Assembly (NCBI RefSeq): GCF_001438805.1
Contig: NZ_JQCF01000002.1
Span: 62,001 to 126,000 of the forward strand
Length of the DNA: 64,000 nucleotides
Direction: 5' to 3'
From: Companilactobacillus kimchiensis
GTDB lineage: Bacteria > Bacillota > Bacilli > Lactobacillales > Lactobacillaceae
Shown: piece after piece, positions 1-8,159 of the stretch
Numbering within the stretch: position 1 is the first letter of the stretch
Layout of the letters: every line of letters begins with the position of its first letter
The notes under the pieces: generated by a model
Seen by the model: the letters and a program-made list of their open reading frames with translations, nothing else
What the model was told of the DNA's origin: nothing
The model's database searches: none
Translations under genes and position numbers: made by a program

Positions 1-378
1 GTGATCATAGGATTCACCATTAACAGCATATTTGATGTAGTTTTCGGCAATATAATTATTTTCATCAAATCCATCGGGATGTTCGGCTTTAGTTTTATCG
101 GCAGGAAGTCCGTCCCAAGAACCATAATTAATTTCTTTGAGTCGATTGTCAATATTGATTTTATGAGTTTGCTGATTTAATATTTCGGCCGTTTGATAGG
201 CACGTTTTAAAGGGCTTGAAAAAATTTCATCAAATTGTTCAATATTAATATAATTCTTCAGATATTCAACTTGTGTTTGGCCACGTTTGTTTAGGTCTAG
301 ATCAGTTGCAGAGCCATTGATTTTCCCCTCATAGTTAGTGTCAGTTTCACCATGTCTTACAATATATATTTCAACCAT
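1..378 (-). CDS. histidine phosphatase (phosphoglycerate mutase-like) family protein, 3' end outside window
   Basis: Reading the minus strand from ATG at 378 gives a protein starting MVEIYIVRHGETD, the RHG(E) phosphohistidine motif of the histidine phosphatase superfamily. It continues with FSSPLKRAYQTAEIL, the second conserved Arg region. A GAGGTG ribosome-binding site lies just upstream of the ATG. The C-terminal part, including the second catalytic His, is beyond base 1. Members are phosphomonoesterases acting on sugar phosphates, phosphoglycerate or nucleotides. The substrate cannot be told from this fragment. Confidence 0.85.
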   Translation of the reverse strand, partial: MVEIYIVRHGETDTNYEGKINGSATDLDLNKRGQTQVEYLKNYINIEQFDEIFSSPLKRAYQTAEILNQQTHKINIDNRLKEINYGSWDGLPADKTKAEHPDGFDENNYIAENYIKYAVNGESYDH

Positions 379-574
379 AGTACACCTCAATTATTTTTAG
401 TTATTACTCTTACATTTTACAGTTATTTGATGATTAAATGTTTTTTATTAAGAGAAAAAATTCATCAGAACGATATCAGGACTAATCAGAACTATATTCC
501 GATAAAAAAAGTTATGTAACCTAAGGAGTAAATCGAATACTTAATCCGATTATAAAAAGGGCACTTGATTAAAT

Positions 575-1045
575 TTAAAGCTGTTCAATTATTTCATCAG
601 CAATATTTTCAGCGGATTTATCCGAACTGTCATATTTGATGGTTGATAAACCTTGAAATTTCAATAAATGATCCAATGTTGCTTGAATTTCAGTAGGTTC
701 TTTATCGACAATTAGGTTTTTCATTGATGGTAGTAGTGAAATTGGAATGGTCTTTACATTTTTCAAGTTTAAATCGGCCGTAATATCATCAATTGTTTTT
801 TGTTCATCTAGGAGCCAGTAGAAGATAATATGATCGATTTGAGAATTATTTATGAATGAATTTAAGATAAACTGTATATTCGTTAAAATCATTTTTTTAT
901 TTTCATAATTGACTGTTAGGGGAGAGAGCTGCCACAACCAATCGCCATTTAAGATTGCTGAATTAGGTAATTTTAGAGTTAAAGCGTGTGCCAATGTGGA
1001 TTTTCCAGCACCAGTAGGGCCACCAATCATAATTAGTTTTTTCAT
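575..1045 (-). CDS. P-loop nucleoside/shikimate-kinase-like ATPase, 156 aa
   Basis: The N-terminus carries a Walker A loop, GGPTGAGKST at about residues 8-17, followed by a strand and an NGDWLW segment as in small AAA_33/zeta-toxin-like kinases. The rest has the length and alternating alpha/beta pattern of a small nucleotide kinase, but no substrate motif that I recognise. No membrane segment is visible. It lies alone on the minus strand, divergent from the tautomerase gene at 1221, with a GTTTTACGAAAAC palindrome 29 bp upstream of its start. Function is unknown; ATP-dependent phosphotransfer is inferred from the P-loop only. Confidence 0.7.
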   Translation of the reverse strand: MKKLIMIGGPTGAGKSTLAHALTLKLPNSAILNGDWLWQLSPLTVNYENKKMILTNIQFILNSFINNSQIDHIIFYWLLDEQKTIDDITADLNLKNVKTIPISLLPSMKNLIVDKEPTEIQATLDHLLKFQGLSTIKYDSSDKSAENIADEIIEQL

Positions 1046-1071
1046 GTTATTAGCTTCTTTCGTGTATATAA

Positions 1072-1086
1072 ATGTTTTACGAAAAC
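1072..1086. repeat. near-palindrome ATGTTTTACGAAAAC, copy 1
   Basis: The core GTTTTACGAAAAC (1074-1086) is a perfect 5-3-5 inverted repeat. An identical 15-mer occurs at 1465-1479. Copy 1 sits in the divergent region between the minus-strand kinase-like gene (start 1045) and the tautomerase gene, where an operator would be expected. The binding protein is unknown. Confidence 0.5.
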
Positions 1087-1220
1087 TTTATTTAATAAAA
1101 ACAAAAATAAAATCTAACCTAAGTATAAGCAATGTTTTCAATAAAATCCTAGTGAATTGATATTATGGAAAGATAGTTTTGGTATAATAATGATATTAAA
1201 ATGTAGTTAGGAGAATTATT

Positions 1221-1409
1221 ATGCCATTAGTACACATTGATTTAATTGCTGGCCGTTCAGAAGAACAATTAAGAGGTATGGTCAAGGATGTAACTGCAGC
1301 CATTGTTAAGAATACAGGCGCTCCAGCTGAACATGTTCACGTTGTTTTGAATGAAATGGCTAAAGAACACTATGCTGTTGGTGGGGTTTTAAAAAGCGAC
1401 GAAAAATAA
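1221..1409 (+). CDS. 4-oxalocrotonate tautomerase family protein, 62 aa
   Basis: This is a typical 62-residue member of the tautomerase superfamily. After removal of the initiator Met the protein starts with Pro (PLVHIDLIAGRS), the catalytic base of the family. The Gly-Arg after the first strand and the VVLNEM strand are also family features. These enzymes form hexamers and catalyse keto-enol tautomerisation; in lactobacilli the physiological substrate is generally unknown. An AGGAG ribosome-binding site precedes the ATG, and a short intrinsic terminator follows at once, so the gene is monocistronic. Confidence 0.93.
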   Translation: MPLVHIDLIAGRSEEQLRGMVKDVTAAIVKNTGAPAEHVHVVLNEMAKEHYAVGGVLKSDEK

Positions 1410-1412
1410 TTG

Positions 1413-1432
1413 AAGCCGATAGGCTTTTTTTT
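1413..1432 (+). terminator. intrinsic terminator of the tautomerase gene
   Basis: Stem AAGCC/GGCTT with a GATA loop is followed by a run of T. It starts 4 bases after the tautomerase stop codon. Confidence 0.75.
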
Positions 1433-1461
1433 ATTGGATCAGTAGCAGGCTTTAGTAATAA

Positions 1462-1484
1462 TATATGTTTTACGAAAACATATA
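1462..1484. repeat. perfect 10-3-10 palindrome containing copy 2 of ATGTTTTACGAAAAC
   Basis: TATATGTTTT-ACG-AAAACATATA is a perfect inverted repeat. Its internal 15-mer at 1465-1479 is identical to that at 1072-1086. It lies 75 bp upstream of the DUF2075 gene start and downstream of the tautomerase terminator, which suggests an operator or promoter-associated site. Confidence 0.5.
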
Positions 1485-1558
1485 AAAACAAACAAAAAAA
1501 ACATGAAACTACAACTGATACAATATTCACAGCAAAACTTAGTTTGGAGATAAAAAAT

Positions 1559-2749
1559 ATGTTAGAATCAGTTTTTCCCAATAAGGACCTAACAAAAGAA
1601 CAACAGGAGATTTTTGATAAAATTCTATCTTTTAGTACACAGGGATTAATCAACAAACAAAAATCAGTTTTTCAATTAAATGGTGATGCTGGTACTGGAA
1701 AAAGTGTTATTTTAACAAAACTATTTCTAGCACTTGAAAAAGATGCTCAAAAGGATTCATTGGATAATTATTTTTTAGTCAATCATCCAGAACTATTAAA
1801 AGTTTATCGGGAGAACGCTGGGCAGTTTGATAGTCTGCGTAAAAATCGGTTTCTACGTCCAACAACTTTTATCAATCGACTCCATAAATTAAATAAAACA
1901 GCTGATGTTGTTGTAATTGATGAAGCACATTTACTGTTAAGTGAAAGTGACCATTATAATAATTTCACACAGAAAAACCAATTAGAAGAAATTATTAAAC
2001 TCAGCAAAGTCGTTATATTAGTCTTTGACGAACATCAAGTCCTGAAGATGAAGAGCTACTGGTCTCAATCCTTGCTAGATCAAATAATTAATAAACTAAA
2101 TGTAGTTTATACAAAGTCCACCTTAAAAACTCAAATGCGAATGCAGGCGCCCCAACGGATTCTTAATTGGATCAATGATTTAACTAACAAACAAGAATTG
2201 GATTCAATTGAGAAAATCAATCCGGAATATTTAACGCTTAATACCAAATACGATTTTCGAGTCTATCAGAATGCCGAAACAATGTACCAAACTTTAAAGT
2301 CCAAAAATAAAGAACTAGGAGAGTCACGGATTGTTTCCACAGCTGATTATCCTTCGACGCTTGATGGTAAGAAACATTATGTCACCGAAGGAAAATTTCA
2401 TCTACCTTGGGATCAGTATAACTATTCCAACATAACTTGGGCGCAAAAGCCAGAGACTATCAATGAGATTGGCTCGATTTATACGGTTCAAGGATTTGAT
2501 CTACAGTATGTGGCTGTAATAATTGGACCATCGGTAACATATGCAGGTTCAAATAAAATTCAGGTTGATATTGATAAATATGAAGATCAAGAAGCCTTTA
2601 AAAAGCGGCATGATAATGATATCGCCAATTTGACAACATCAAAGAAACAAATTATTTTAAATTCGATCAATGTTTTGCTCAAGCGCGGTATTAAGGGCTG
2701 CTTTATTTATTTTCATGATCCAGCCATTTATGAATATTTAAAAAAATAA
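1559..2749 (+). CDS. DUF2075 (Schlafen group 3-like) P-loop DNA/RNA helicase-type ATPase, 396 aa
   Basis: The protein has a Walker A motif, GDAGTGKS near residue 50, a Walker B, VVVIDEAHLLL, and a late segment with an SIYTVQGFDLQYVAVII motif, the helicase motif V/VI region of DUF2075 proteins. These are superfamily 1-like ATPases whose cellular role is not established; some sit near restriction or defence genes. I chose ATG 1559 because GGAG lies 9 bases upstream. A TTG 15 bases earlier overlaps that ribosome-binding site. No nuclease or methylase partner is adjacent, so the gene stands alone between two terminators. Confidence 0.8.
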   Translation: MLESVFPNKDLTKEQQEIFDKILSFSTQGLINKQKSVFQLNGDAGTGKSVILTKLFLALEKDAQKDSLDNYFLVNHPELLKVYRENAGQFDSLRKNRFLRPTTFINRLHKLNKTADVVVIDEAHLLLSESDHYNNFTQKNQLEEIIKLSKVVILVFDEHQVLKMKSYWSQSLLDQIINKLNVVYTKSTLKTQMRMQAPQRILNWINDLTNKQELDSIEKINPEYLTLNTKYDFRVYQNAETMYQTLKSKNKELGESRIVSTADYPSTLDGKKHYVTEGKFHLPWDQYNYSNITWAQKPETINEIGSIYTVQGFDLQYVAVIIGPSVTYAGSNKIQVDIDKYEDQEAFKKRHDNDIANLTTSKKQIILNSINVLLKRGIKGCFIYFHDPAIYEYLKK

Positions 2750-2758
2750 TTAAAAAAT

Positions 2759-2796
2759 AGAGTCCTGTCTAAATTCTCTTCAGATAGGACTCTATT
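2759..2796. terminator. terminator hairpin after the DUF2075 gene, probably bidirectional
   Basis: Arms AGAGTCCTGTCT and AGATAGGACTCT pair with one wobble. It lies between the end of the plus-strand DUF2075 gene and the end of the minus-strand small gene at 2824. The T tract is weak. Confidence 0.6.
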
Positions 2797-2823
2797 AATT
2801 TTATGACAAATTATCAATAAGGC

Positions 2824-3009
2824 TTATTGATGTAGTTTTAGATATTCTAAAACTGCTTTTTCTTCTGCAGCAGTGGGTTCATAATCACCAGACTTCAAAT
2901 TGTGAACTCGTTCTACTGGAAGATGACTCTCAAAAGCAAATTGTGTATCAGTCATATCCTTAGTTTTTTCGTACTGAATTATCATTTCTGCGATATTTGG
3001 TTTCTCCAT
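2824..3009 (-). CDS. small HTH-like protein, 61 aa
   Basis: The start is ATG 3009, with GGAGGG 7-8 bases upstream; an upstream in-frame TTG falls inside the ribosome-binding site. The protein reads as helices with a segment DTQFAFESHLPVERVHNLKSG, which resembles an XRE-type helix-turn-helix (T/A-QFAFES followed by V-RVHNL). It seems to belong to a small conserved lactobacillar family of unknown function. It is only 37 bp downstream of signal peptidase I on the same strand and is probably cotranscribed with it. DNA binding is inferred, not shown. Confidence 0.65.
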   Translation of the reverse strand: MEKPNIAEMIIQYEKTKDMTDTQFAFESHLPVERVHNLKSGDYEPTAAEEKAVLEYLKLHQ

Positions 3010-3046
3010 GAAAATACCCTCCAATAAGTTATGTATAACTCAAATT

Positions 3047-3712
3047 CTAAAAGATCGTCCATCTATTTAATGGCCAGTAGCGCCACTTGACTTCACCAAT
3101 AACACTCTTCTTATCAATGAAACCAATAATACGACTGTCCTTAGAAACTGTTCTGTGATCTCCCATTACAAAATAGGTACCAGCAGGAACTTTATTAGTC
3201 TTTTCGACTTTCTTTAGATAAGAACTCTTGTATCGTTGTTGCCACTCAGGCGAGTTCTTTGCTAAAAGACTTAAAGTGAAATTATACGTATAGCTGTAAG
3301 GCTTACCCGCATAAAGACTAGTATCAGGTTCCTTAACTTTGTTACCAGCTTTGAGGAAGTCTTCTTTGAACAGTTTACCATTAACATAAATCTTGTTGTT
3401 CTTAGAAACGACTGTGTCACCAGGTAATCCGATAACTCTCTTGATATAAAATGATCCAGGTTCATCAGGTGCTTTCAAAACGATTACATCGCCACGAGTA
3501 ATATTTGAATGTCTAGCGGCAATTACTTTATCTCCATTTTCGAAAGTTGGTTGCATTGATGGTCCTGAAACCTTATCATTCGAGAGAATAAACTTAAACC
3601 CAAGAAAGAAAACTGCATAGATTGCGACTGTTAACGCAATGGTTTGTAACCAGAATTGCCAGCCACTTTCTTCATCCTTTTGGGGTTGTCGTCTTCTATT
3701 ATTTTCTGCCAT
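3047..3712 (-). CDS. lepB: signal peptidase I, 221 aa
   Basis: Type I signal peptidase cleaves signal peptides of exported proteins at the outer face of the membrane. A charged cytoplasmic N-terminus (residues 1-17) is followed by one membrane anchor (about 19-43). The catalytic Ser52 lies in SGPSMQPT and the general-base Lys91 in FYIKRVIG, followed by the VMGDHRTVSKDSR box (the GDN motif is GDH here). Length is normal for Gram-positive enzymes. GAGGTG lies upstream of the ATG. Likely substrates in this window include the CAP/SLAP protein at 46770. Confidence 0.96.
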   Translation of the reverse strand: MAENNRRRQPQKDEESGWQFWLQTIALTVAIYAVFFLGFKFILSNDKVSGPSMQPTFENGDKVIAARHSNITRGDVIVLKAPDEPGSFYIKRVIGLPGDTVVSKNNKIYVNGKLFKEDFLKAGNKVKEPDTSLYAGKPYSYTYNFTLSLLAKNSPEWQQRYKSSYLKKVEKTNKVPAGTYFVMGDHRTVSKDSRIIGFIDKKSVIGEVKWRYWPLNRWTIF

Positions 3713-3928
3713 ATTTCACCTCGTACATGTACTAACTAAGATATTACACTTTTTCGGAATTATTGGAAATAATAGTCTTATTTTACAGAGAAAAATTTTA
3801 AGGAATCTTAAAAATAATCGATTTCTAGCTCAACAGCGGGTGGAATAGCTTTAAGTTTAGAATAAATTCTAGTAAGATAATTCTCGAGAGATATCTAAAT
3901 ATCGGTAAATTTTTTCTGGGAGTAAAGT

Positions 3929-4690
3929 ATGAATTATATAGATGGATTACGACAAGATACAAGTGTTTTACCAAATGGAATGGCTTTTAATGCTCGAATC
4001 AAATTTATGGAACGAATTTGTTTGGCTTTAACGGATAATCAATTACCAAAATATCATTTTCCTCAATTTCAGCTGTCTGAAAAAGAAATCACTTCTTTTA
4101 TGGAAAATAATACGGCACTTAATGAGATAGAATTTCAAGCAATGACGACTCATTTAGAAAAATTTGATCAGAATTTAGGTGACTTTAGAAGTTATTTACA
4201 GACACGTTTTGGTTATTGGGCAACCATTACTCAAGATTTTGTACAGGAACTTAGTTTGGCCTTTCCTGAACAGAGCTTTTTAGAATTGATGGCGGGAAAT
4301 GGCTACCTTTCCAAAGGATTGCGTGATTTAGACGTTGAAACATATTGTACAGACGATTTAAGTTGGTCACAGTATAATCAAACTGGTAATTTAAAAACAA
4401 CTGCTGTGGAATCTTTAGATGCTATTTCAGCCCTAGAGAAGTATGGCTCAAAAGTCGATAATGTGCTATTAGCATGGAGTCCTGATCGAGAAGACATTGA
4501 CTACAAAGTTTTACAAAAAATTCGAGAAATGGATATTAATTTTTTGGTGATCGGCGAAAAATATGGCGCCACCAATAGTAAAGAATTCTGGGATGCGGCC
4601 CAATTGGTCGATGACCCAAGAATCCAACGGGTTAATCAAGTTTACTCTCGTTATGACTTAGTACACGATCAACTATATTTGGTTAAATAG
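3929..4690 (+). CDS. class I SAM-dependent methyltransferase-like protein, 253 aa
   Basis: The central part contains SFLELMAGNGYLSKGL at about residues 112-127, a methyltransferase motif I (E/D-x-x-x-G-x-G-like), followed by VETYCTDDL at the position of the acidic motif II. The N-terminal 100 residues are helical and not recognised. No substrate-specific motif (such as NPPY) is visible, so the methyl acceptor is unknown. It is transcribed alone and followed by a strong hairpin. The GGGAG ribosome-binding site supports the start. Confidence 0.7.
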   Translation: MNYIDGLRQDTSVLPNGMAFNARIKFMERICLALTDNQLPKYHFPQFQLSEKEITSFMENNTALNEIEFQAMTTHLEKFDQNLGDFRSYLQTRFGYWATITQDFVQELSLAFPEQSFLELMAGNGYLSKGLRDLDVETYCTDDLSWSQYNQTGNLKTTAVESLDAISALEKYGSKVDNVLLAWSPDREDIDYKVLQKIREMDINFLVIGEKYGATNSKEFWDAAQLVDDPRIQRVNQVYSRYDLVHDQLYLVK

Positions 4691-4693
4691 AGA

Positions 4694-4729
4694 ACAAGGC
4701 TGAAACAAGCAAAATTGTTTCAGCCTTGT
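4694..4729. terminator. perfect 15-bp hairpin after the methyltransferase-like gene
   Basis: Arms ACAAGGCTGAAACAA and TTGTTTCAGCCTTGT with a GCAAAA loop begin 3 bases after the stop codon. The downstream U tract is short, so termination efficiency is uncertain. Confidence 0.7.
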
Positions 4730-4786
4730 TTGGTGCTTTAGTGTAAAATGAGATAGCAGTAAGACAAAATTATAGGTGAATTTTTT

Positions 4787-5761
4787 ATGAAAAAAATAAT
4801 TTCAAGTATTGTCATTTTCCTAGTCGTTTTGTTGACAGGAGTTGCTATCTCTAAGAGTGACTCTATTAAGTACAACAATACAATGAATCGTTTAGGTATG
4901 AGTGAAGAAGCAGTCGTACTACGGACTAAATCTAAAAAGAATTTGGTGAACGTCGTTAAAAAGCTTGATAATACGAAAAAAATTTCGAGTTATCAATTGA
5001 TCTTTTTTGAGAAAAGTAATAGTGATATTGGTTATATTTATAGCCATGGTAAGATTAATAAATTGCCAATCACTTCAGGACGTTATTTCTCAACTGATGA
5101 TTTTACGTCACAGATACCATTTGCAATTCAAGGTAAGACTTCAGAAATTGAACCATACAAACCGCAGAGCCAACCTTACATTAAAGTGGATAACCGTTAT
5201 ATTTCAGTTATTGGAAACGTTGGTTTTGACGGAGCAGATATCTTGAATTCTCAAACTTTAGTATCACTGTCACCCAATCAGCCACAATCTAAATATCATT
5301 TGAATCAGGTCACAACAGTATTGGATGGTCGGGCAACTTACAACAAGGAAAGTTTGAATAAAATCAAAAAGGTTTTACATGTTAAGTCGATGCATAAGTA
5401 CATTCCACAAACTGATGACTTTGCTAACGTTGAAACTAGCAACAATGGGGAACTTTACCTAGTTGGAATCGTCTTATTGTTCTTCTTGATCATGGCCGTA
5501 GATTTTTATATTCTGGTACCATTAAAATTTGATCTTTCTCGATCAAATCTGACTGGTGATTTAAAGAATAATTATCGTAATGGATTAATGATCAGATATT
5601 TAATTTATACTTTGGTACCATTCGCAGCAGGTTTCGCAGCAGTAAATTGGAAGATTGCGATTATCAGTCACAGTACTTTCAATCTATTCATGATAATTTC
5701 CATTTTAACGACTATGTTAATTGGATTATCACAAATATTCTTTGTTAAACGGAGTGAGTAA
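4787..5761 (+). CDS. membrane protein with FtsX/MacB-like architecture, 324 aa
   Basis: The layout is one N-terminal membrane segment (about 4-22), a soluble extracytoplasmic region of about 200 residues, then three C-terminal membrane segments (about 222-246, 267-289, 294-316). This matches half of an FtsX/MacB-type permease, and the soluble part contains a TSGRYFSTDDF stretch like MacB periplasmic domains. No ATPase gene is adjacent. The gene ends 4 bases before the rsmF start and carries that gene's ribosome-binding site, so the two are coupled. Transport or signalling is an inference from topology. Confidence 0.6.
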   Translation: MKKIISSIVIFLVVLLTGVAISKSDSIKYNNTMNRLGMSEEAVVLRTKSKKNLVNVVKKLDNTKKISSYQLIFFEKSNSDIGYIYSHGKINKLPITSGRYFSTDDFTSQIPFAIQGKTSEIEPYKPQSQPYIKVDNRYISVIGNVGFDGADILNSQTLVSLSPNQPQSKYHLNQVTTVLDGRATYNKESLNKIKKVLHVKSMHKYIPQTDDFANVETSNNGELYLVGIVLLFFLIMAVDFYILVPLKFDLSRSNLTGDLKNNYRNGLMIRYLIYTLVPFAAGFAAVNWKIAIISHSTFNLFMIISILTTMLIGLSQIFFVKRSE

Positions 5762-5765
5762 TTTA

Positions 5766-7118
5766 ATGAAAGTCGATTTAAGCAATGACTTTAAGGAAAA
5801 GTATCGTAATTTAATGGGAGAACGCGCAGATGAGTTGTTTGCAGCTATTCAAGAAAATAGTCAAGAAGCCTTTCGCTTGAACCCTTTAAAAGCTAACTAT
5901 AAAAATGTCTCGTATGGATTGGATAATCCTATTCCGTATAGTAATATCGGTTACTATGGTGATATCAATGGTAATTCAATTGATCATTTGTCAGGTTACG
6001 TTTATAGTCAGGAACCAAGTGCGATGTATGTAACGGAGCTATTGGATGCAACTGGAAATGATAAAATATTAGATCTTTGTGCTGCACCTGGAAGCAAAAC
6101 GACCTATATAGCTTCAAAAATGGCTTCTCAGGGACTTTTAGTTAGCAATGAGATAAATGCTAAGCGTGCTAAAGTATTGTCTTCAAACATTGAAAGAATG
6201 GGGATCACTAACACAGTCGTAACTAATAATTCACCCAAAGATTTTGAAAAGAAATTTGAGCAGTTCTTTGATAAGATTTTAGTTGATGCTCCTTGTTCCG
6301 GTGAGGGAATGTTTCGTAAAGATCCTGAATCTGTCAAATATTGGTCGTTAGACTATGTGGAACAATGTGCTAATCGTCAAAAACATATCTTAGATTCAAC
6401 CTATAAGTTGTTGAATAATGGGGGAACCTTGGTTTATTCAACTTGTACCTTTTCACCTGAAGAAAATGAACAAAATATTGCCTGGTTCTTAGAAAAATAT
6501 CCTGACATGCATTTGGAAGAAATAAAGAAATATCCAGGAATGGAAGATGGTCGACCAGAATGGGGCAATAATAATTCTGAGCTGACTAAGACTTTACGAA
6601 TGTTTCCCGATCGTTTTAATGGCGAAGGACATTTTATGTGTAAACTAGTCAAAGATGGAGAATTAGAAGAACCAAAAGAACGACAAATCAGTGATGGTTT
6701 GAAGAAGGATGACTTTCAATATGTTCAAAAATTTGCCCAGGCAAATCTAGCTAACTTGTCACAGAATAATTGGCTTAAAATCAGCGATTTCTTATACCAG
6801 GCAGCTAGTTTAGATAGTCGCTTTAAGGGATTACATATTTTGAGAAATGGTTTGAAATTAGGCGAATTCAAAAAAAATAGGTTTGAGCCCGATATCGCTT
6901 GGATATTGGCACTCAAACCTGAGGAATTAAAGACTGATTTCGAACTTGATCAAGCCCAGTTTGAAATATACTTACATGGTGAATCCGTAATTCTGACTGA
7001 TCGTCCTAATTTTGATAACAAATGGATTGGCTTATCATATCAAGGTAAATTATTCAGTTGGGGACGTTACAGTAATCAGCAAATAAAAAACGTCTATCCC
7101 AAAGGATTAAGACGTTAG
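5766..7118 (+). CDS. rsmF: RsmF-type 16S rRNA (cytosine-C5) methyltransferase, 450 aa
   Basis: NOL1/NOP2/Sun family enzyme. SAM motif I is ILDLCAAPGSKTTY. The two family cysteines lie in VDAPCSGEGMFR (motif IV) and YSTCTFSPEEN (motif VI). The C-terminal third (about 300-450) matches the RNA-binding extension of RsmF-like proteins. The real start is ATG 5766, preceded by GGAG; an upstream in-frame start lies inside the previous gene. The stop overlaps by 12 bases the stop of the convergent fni gene. Which rRNA cytosine is modified cannot be seen; the name follows family architecture. Confidence 0.88.
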   Translation: MKVDLSNDFKEKYRNLMGERADELFAAIQENSQEAFRLNPLKANYKNVSYGLDNPIPYSNIGYYGDINGNSIDHLSGYVYSQEPSAMYVTELLDATGNDKILDLCAAPGSKTTYIASKMASQGLLVSNEINAKRAKVLSSNIERMGITNTVVTNNSPKDFEKKFEQFFDKILVDAPCSGEGMFRKDPESVKYWSLDYVEQCANRQKHILDSTYKLLNNGGTLVYSTCTFSPEENEQNIAWFLEKYPDMHLEEIKKYPGMEDGRPEWGNNNSELTKTLRMFPDRFNGEGHFMCKLVKDGELEEPKERQISDGLKKDDFQYVQKFAQANLANLSQNNWLKISDFLYQAASLDSRFKGLHILRNGLKLGEFKKNRFEPDIAWILALKPEELKTDFELDQAQFEIYLHGESVILTDRPNFDNKWIGLSYQGKLFSWGRYSNQQIKNVYPKGLRR

Positions 7119-8159
7119 AGTAATGTTACGTTGATTAGCATAATTTATTAAGCGCTCATCGAAAATGATGGGGGCTTTTTTGATGTCTGCGATTGATTTG
7201 GCACCAATAACAGCCATAATCAATTTAAGCTGTTTGATAAACTCAGCAAAGAAAATTTCAGTCTCACTGAGTGAATACTTTTGCAGATGATGAAGCACTA
7301 ATCCTGACATACCGACAGCACTAGCGCCAAGACGCAATGCTTTGATAACATCCATTGGTGTTCTAATACCACCTGAGGCAAAGATAGTCAGTCTATTTTG
7401 ATAGGGCAATGATTCCAACAATGATTCTACTGTTGAAAGTGAGAATTGATCTAAATAAGTTAAATCCAATTCATGATTTCTGGCACTTTCAATTTGAGCG
7501 AAGTCGGTACCACCGAATCCAGAAATATCAACATTCCTCACGCCAATTTTATATAGGTCAGCTAGATTGTTTTGTGAAATACCAAAACCAACTTCTTTAA
7601 CGATTACCGGAACATTGACCTTAGCAACAATCTCTTTGATATTATCTAACCAGTAAAATTCTTGATCACCTTCAGGCATGGCCAATTCTTGAATCCCGTT
7701 AAGATGAATTTGCAGAGCATTAGCATTTAATAGATCAATAGCTGACTGTGCTTGTTGAGCATTGACCTTAGCGGAAACATTTGCGATGACGAACCCATCA
7801 GGATTATTAGTTCGGAGGACGGTAAATGAATCGCTGGTTTCATTAGGAAGCCGCAAAAAGACACCCATTGAACCACTAGAAACAGGAATATCCAGCTGAC
7901 GAGCCAACTTAGAAAGTTCCGTATTAAATTTTGTTGATGGATTAGACCCACCAGTAATAGCATTGAAATAAATTGGCAGTGCCATCTTTCGTCCCAGAAA
8001 ATCTGTTGACAGATCAATCTCGTTCAAACTCAATTCAGGTAGGGCATTATGCAGGAGTCGAATGTTATCAAAATCAGCATAAGCTTCATCAGTAAAAAAC
8101 TTTTCAGCCAAGAAAAGGTGTTCGACCTTACGTTGCATTTGTTCATCCTGTTTAGGCAT
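7107..8159 (-). CDS. fni: type 2 isopentenyl-diphosphate delta-isomerase (FMN-dependent), 350 aa
   Basis: Converts IPP to DMAPP, the last step of the mevalonate branch. It is a TIM-barrel FMN protein. Visible signatures are RKVEHLFLAEKFF near the N-terminus, YFNAITGGS, VPVIVKEVGFGIS, and phosphate-binding glycines ISGFGGTDFA and FASGGIRT. ATG 8159 is taken as start. GGAG lies 12 bases upstream, and a TTG at 8165 is an alternative with better spacing. The start overlaps the end of mvaK2 by 8 bases, so translation is probably coupled. It is the last gene of the mvaK1-mvaD-mvaK2-fni operon. Confidence 0.95.
   Translation of the reverse strand: MPKQDEQMQRKVEHLFLAEKFFTDEAYADFDNIRLLHNALPELSLNEIDLSTDFLGRKMALPIYFNAITGGSNPSTKFNTELSKLARQLDIPVSSGSMGVFLRLPNETSDSFTVLRTNNPDGFVIANVSAKVNAQQAQSAIDLLNANALQIHLNGIQELAMPEGDQEFYWLDNIKEIVAKVNVPVIVKEVGFGISQNNLADLYKIGVRNVDISGFGGTDFAQIESARNHELDLTYLDQFSLSTVESLLESLPYQNRLTIFASGGIRTPMDVIKALRLGASAVGMSGLVLHHLQKYSLSETEIFFAEFIKQLKLIMAVIGAKSIADIKKAPIIFDERLINYANQRNITLTS

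Noticed and set aside
1462-1484. LexA/SOS box or CodY box
   Set aside because: The palindrome lacks the GAAC-N4-GTTC core of Gram-positive LexA boxes and the centre differs from the CodY consensus.
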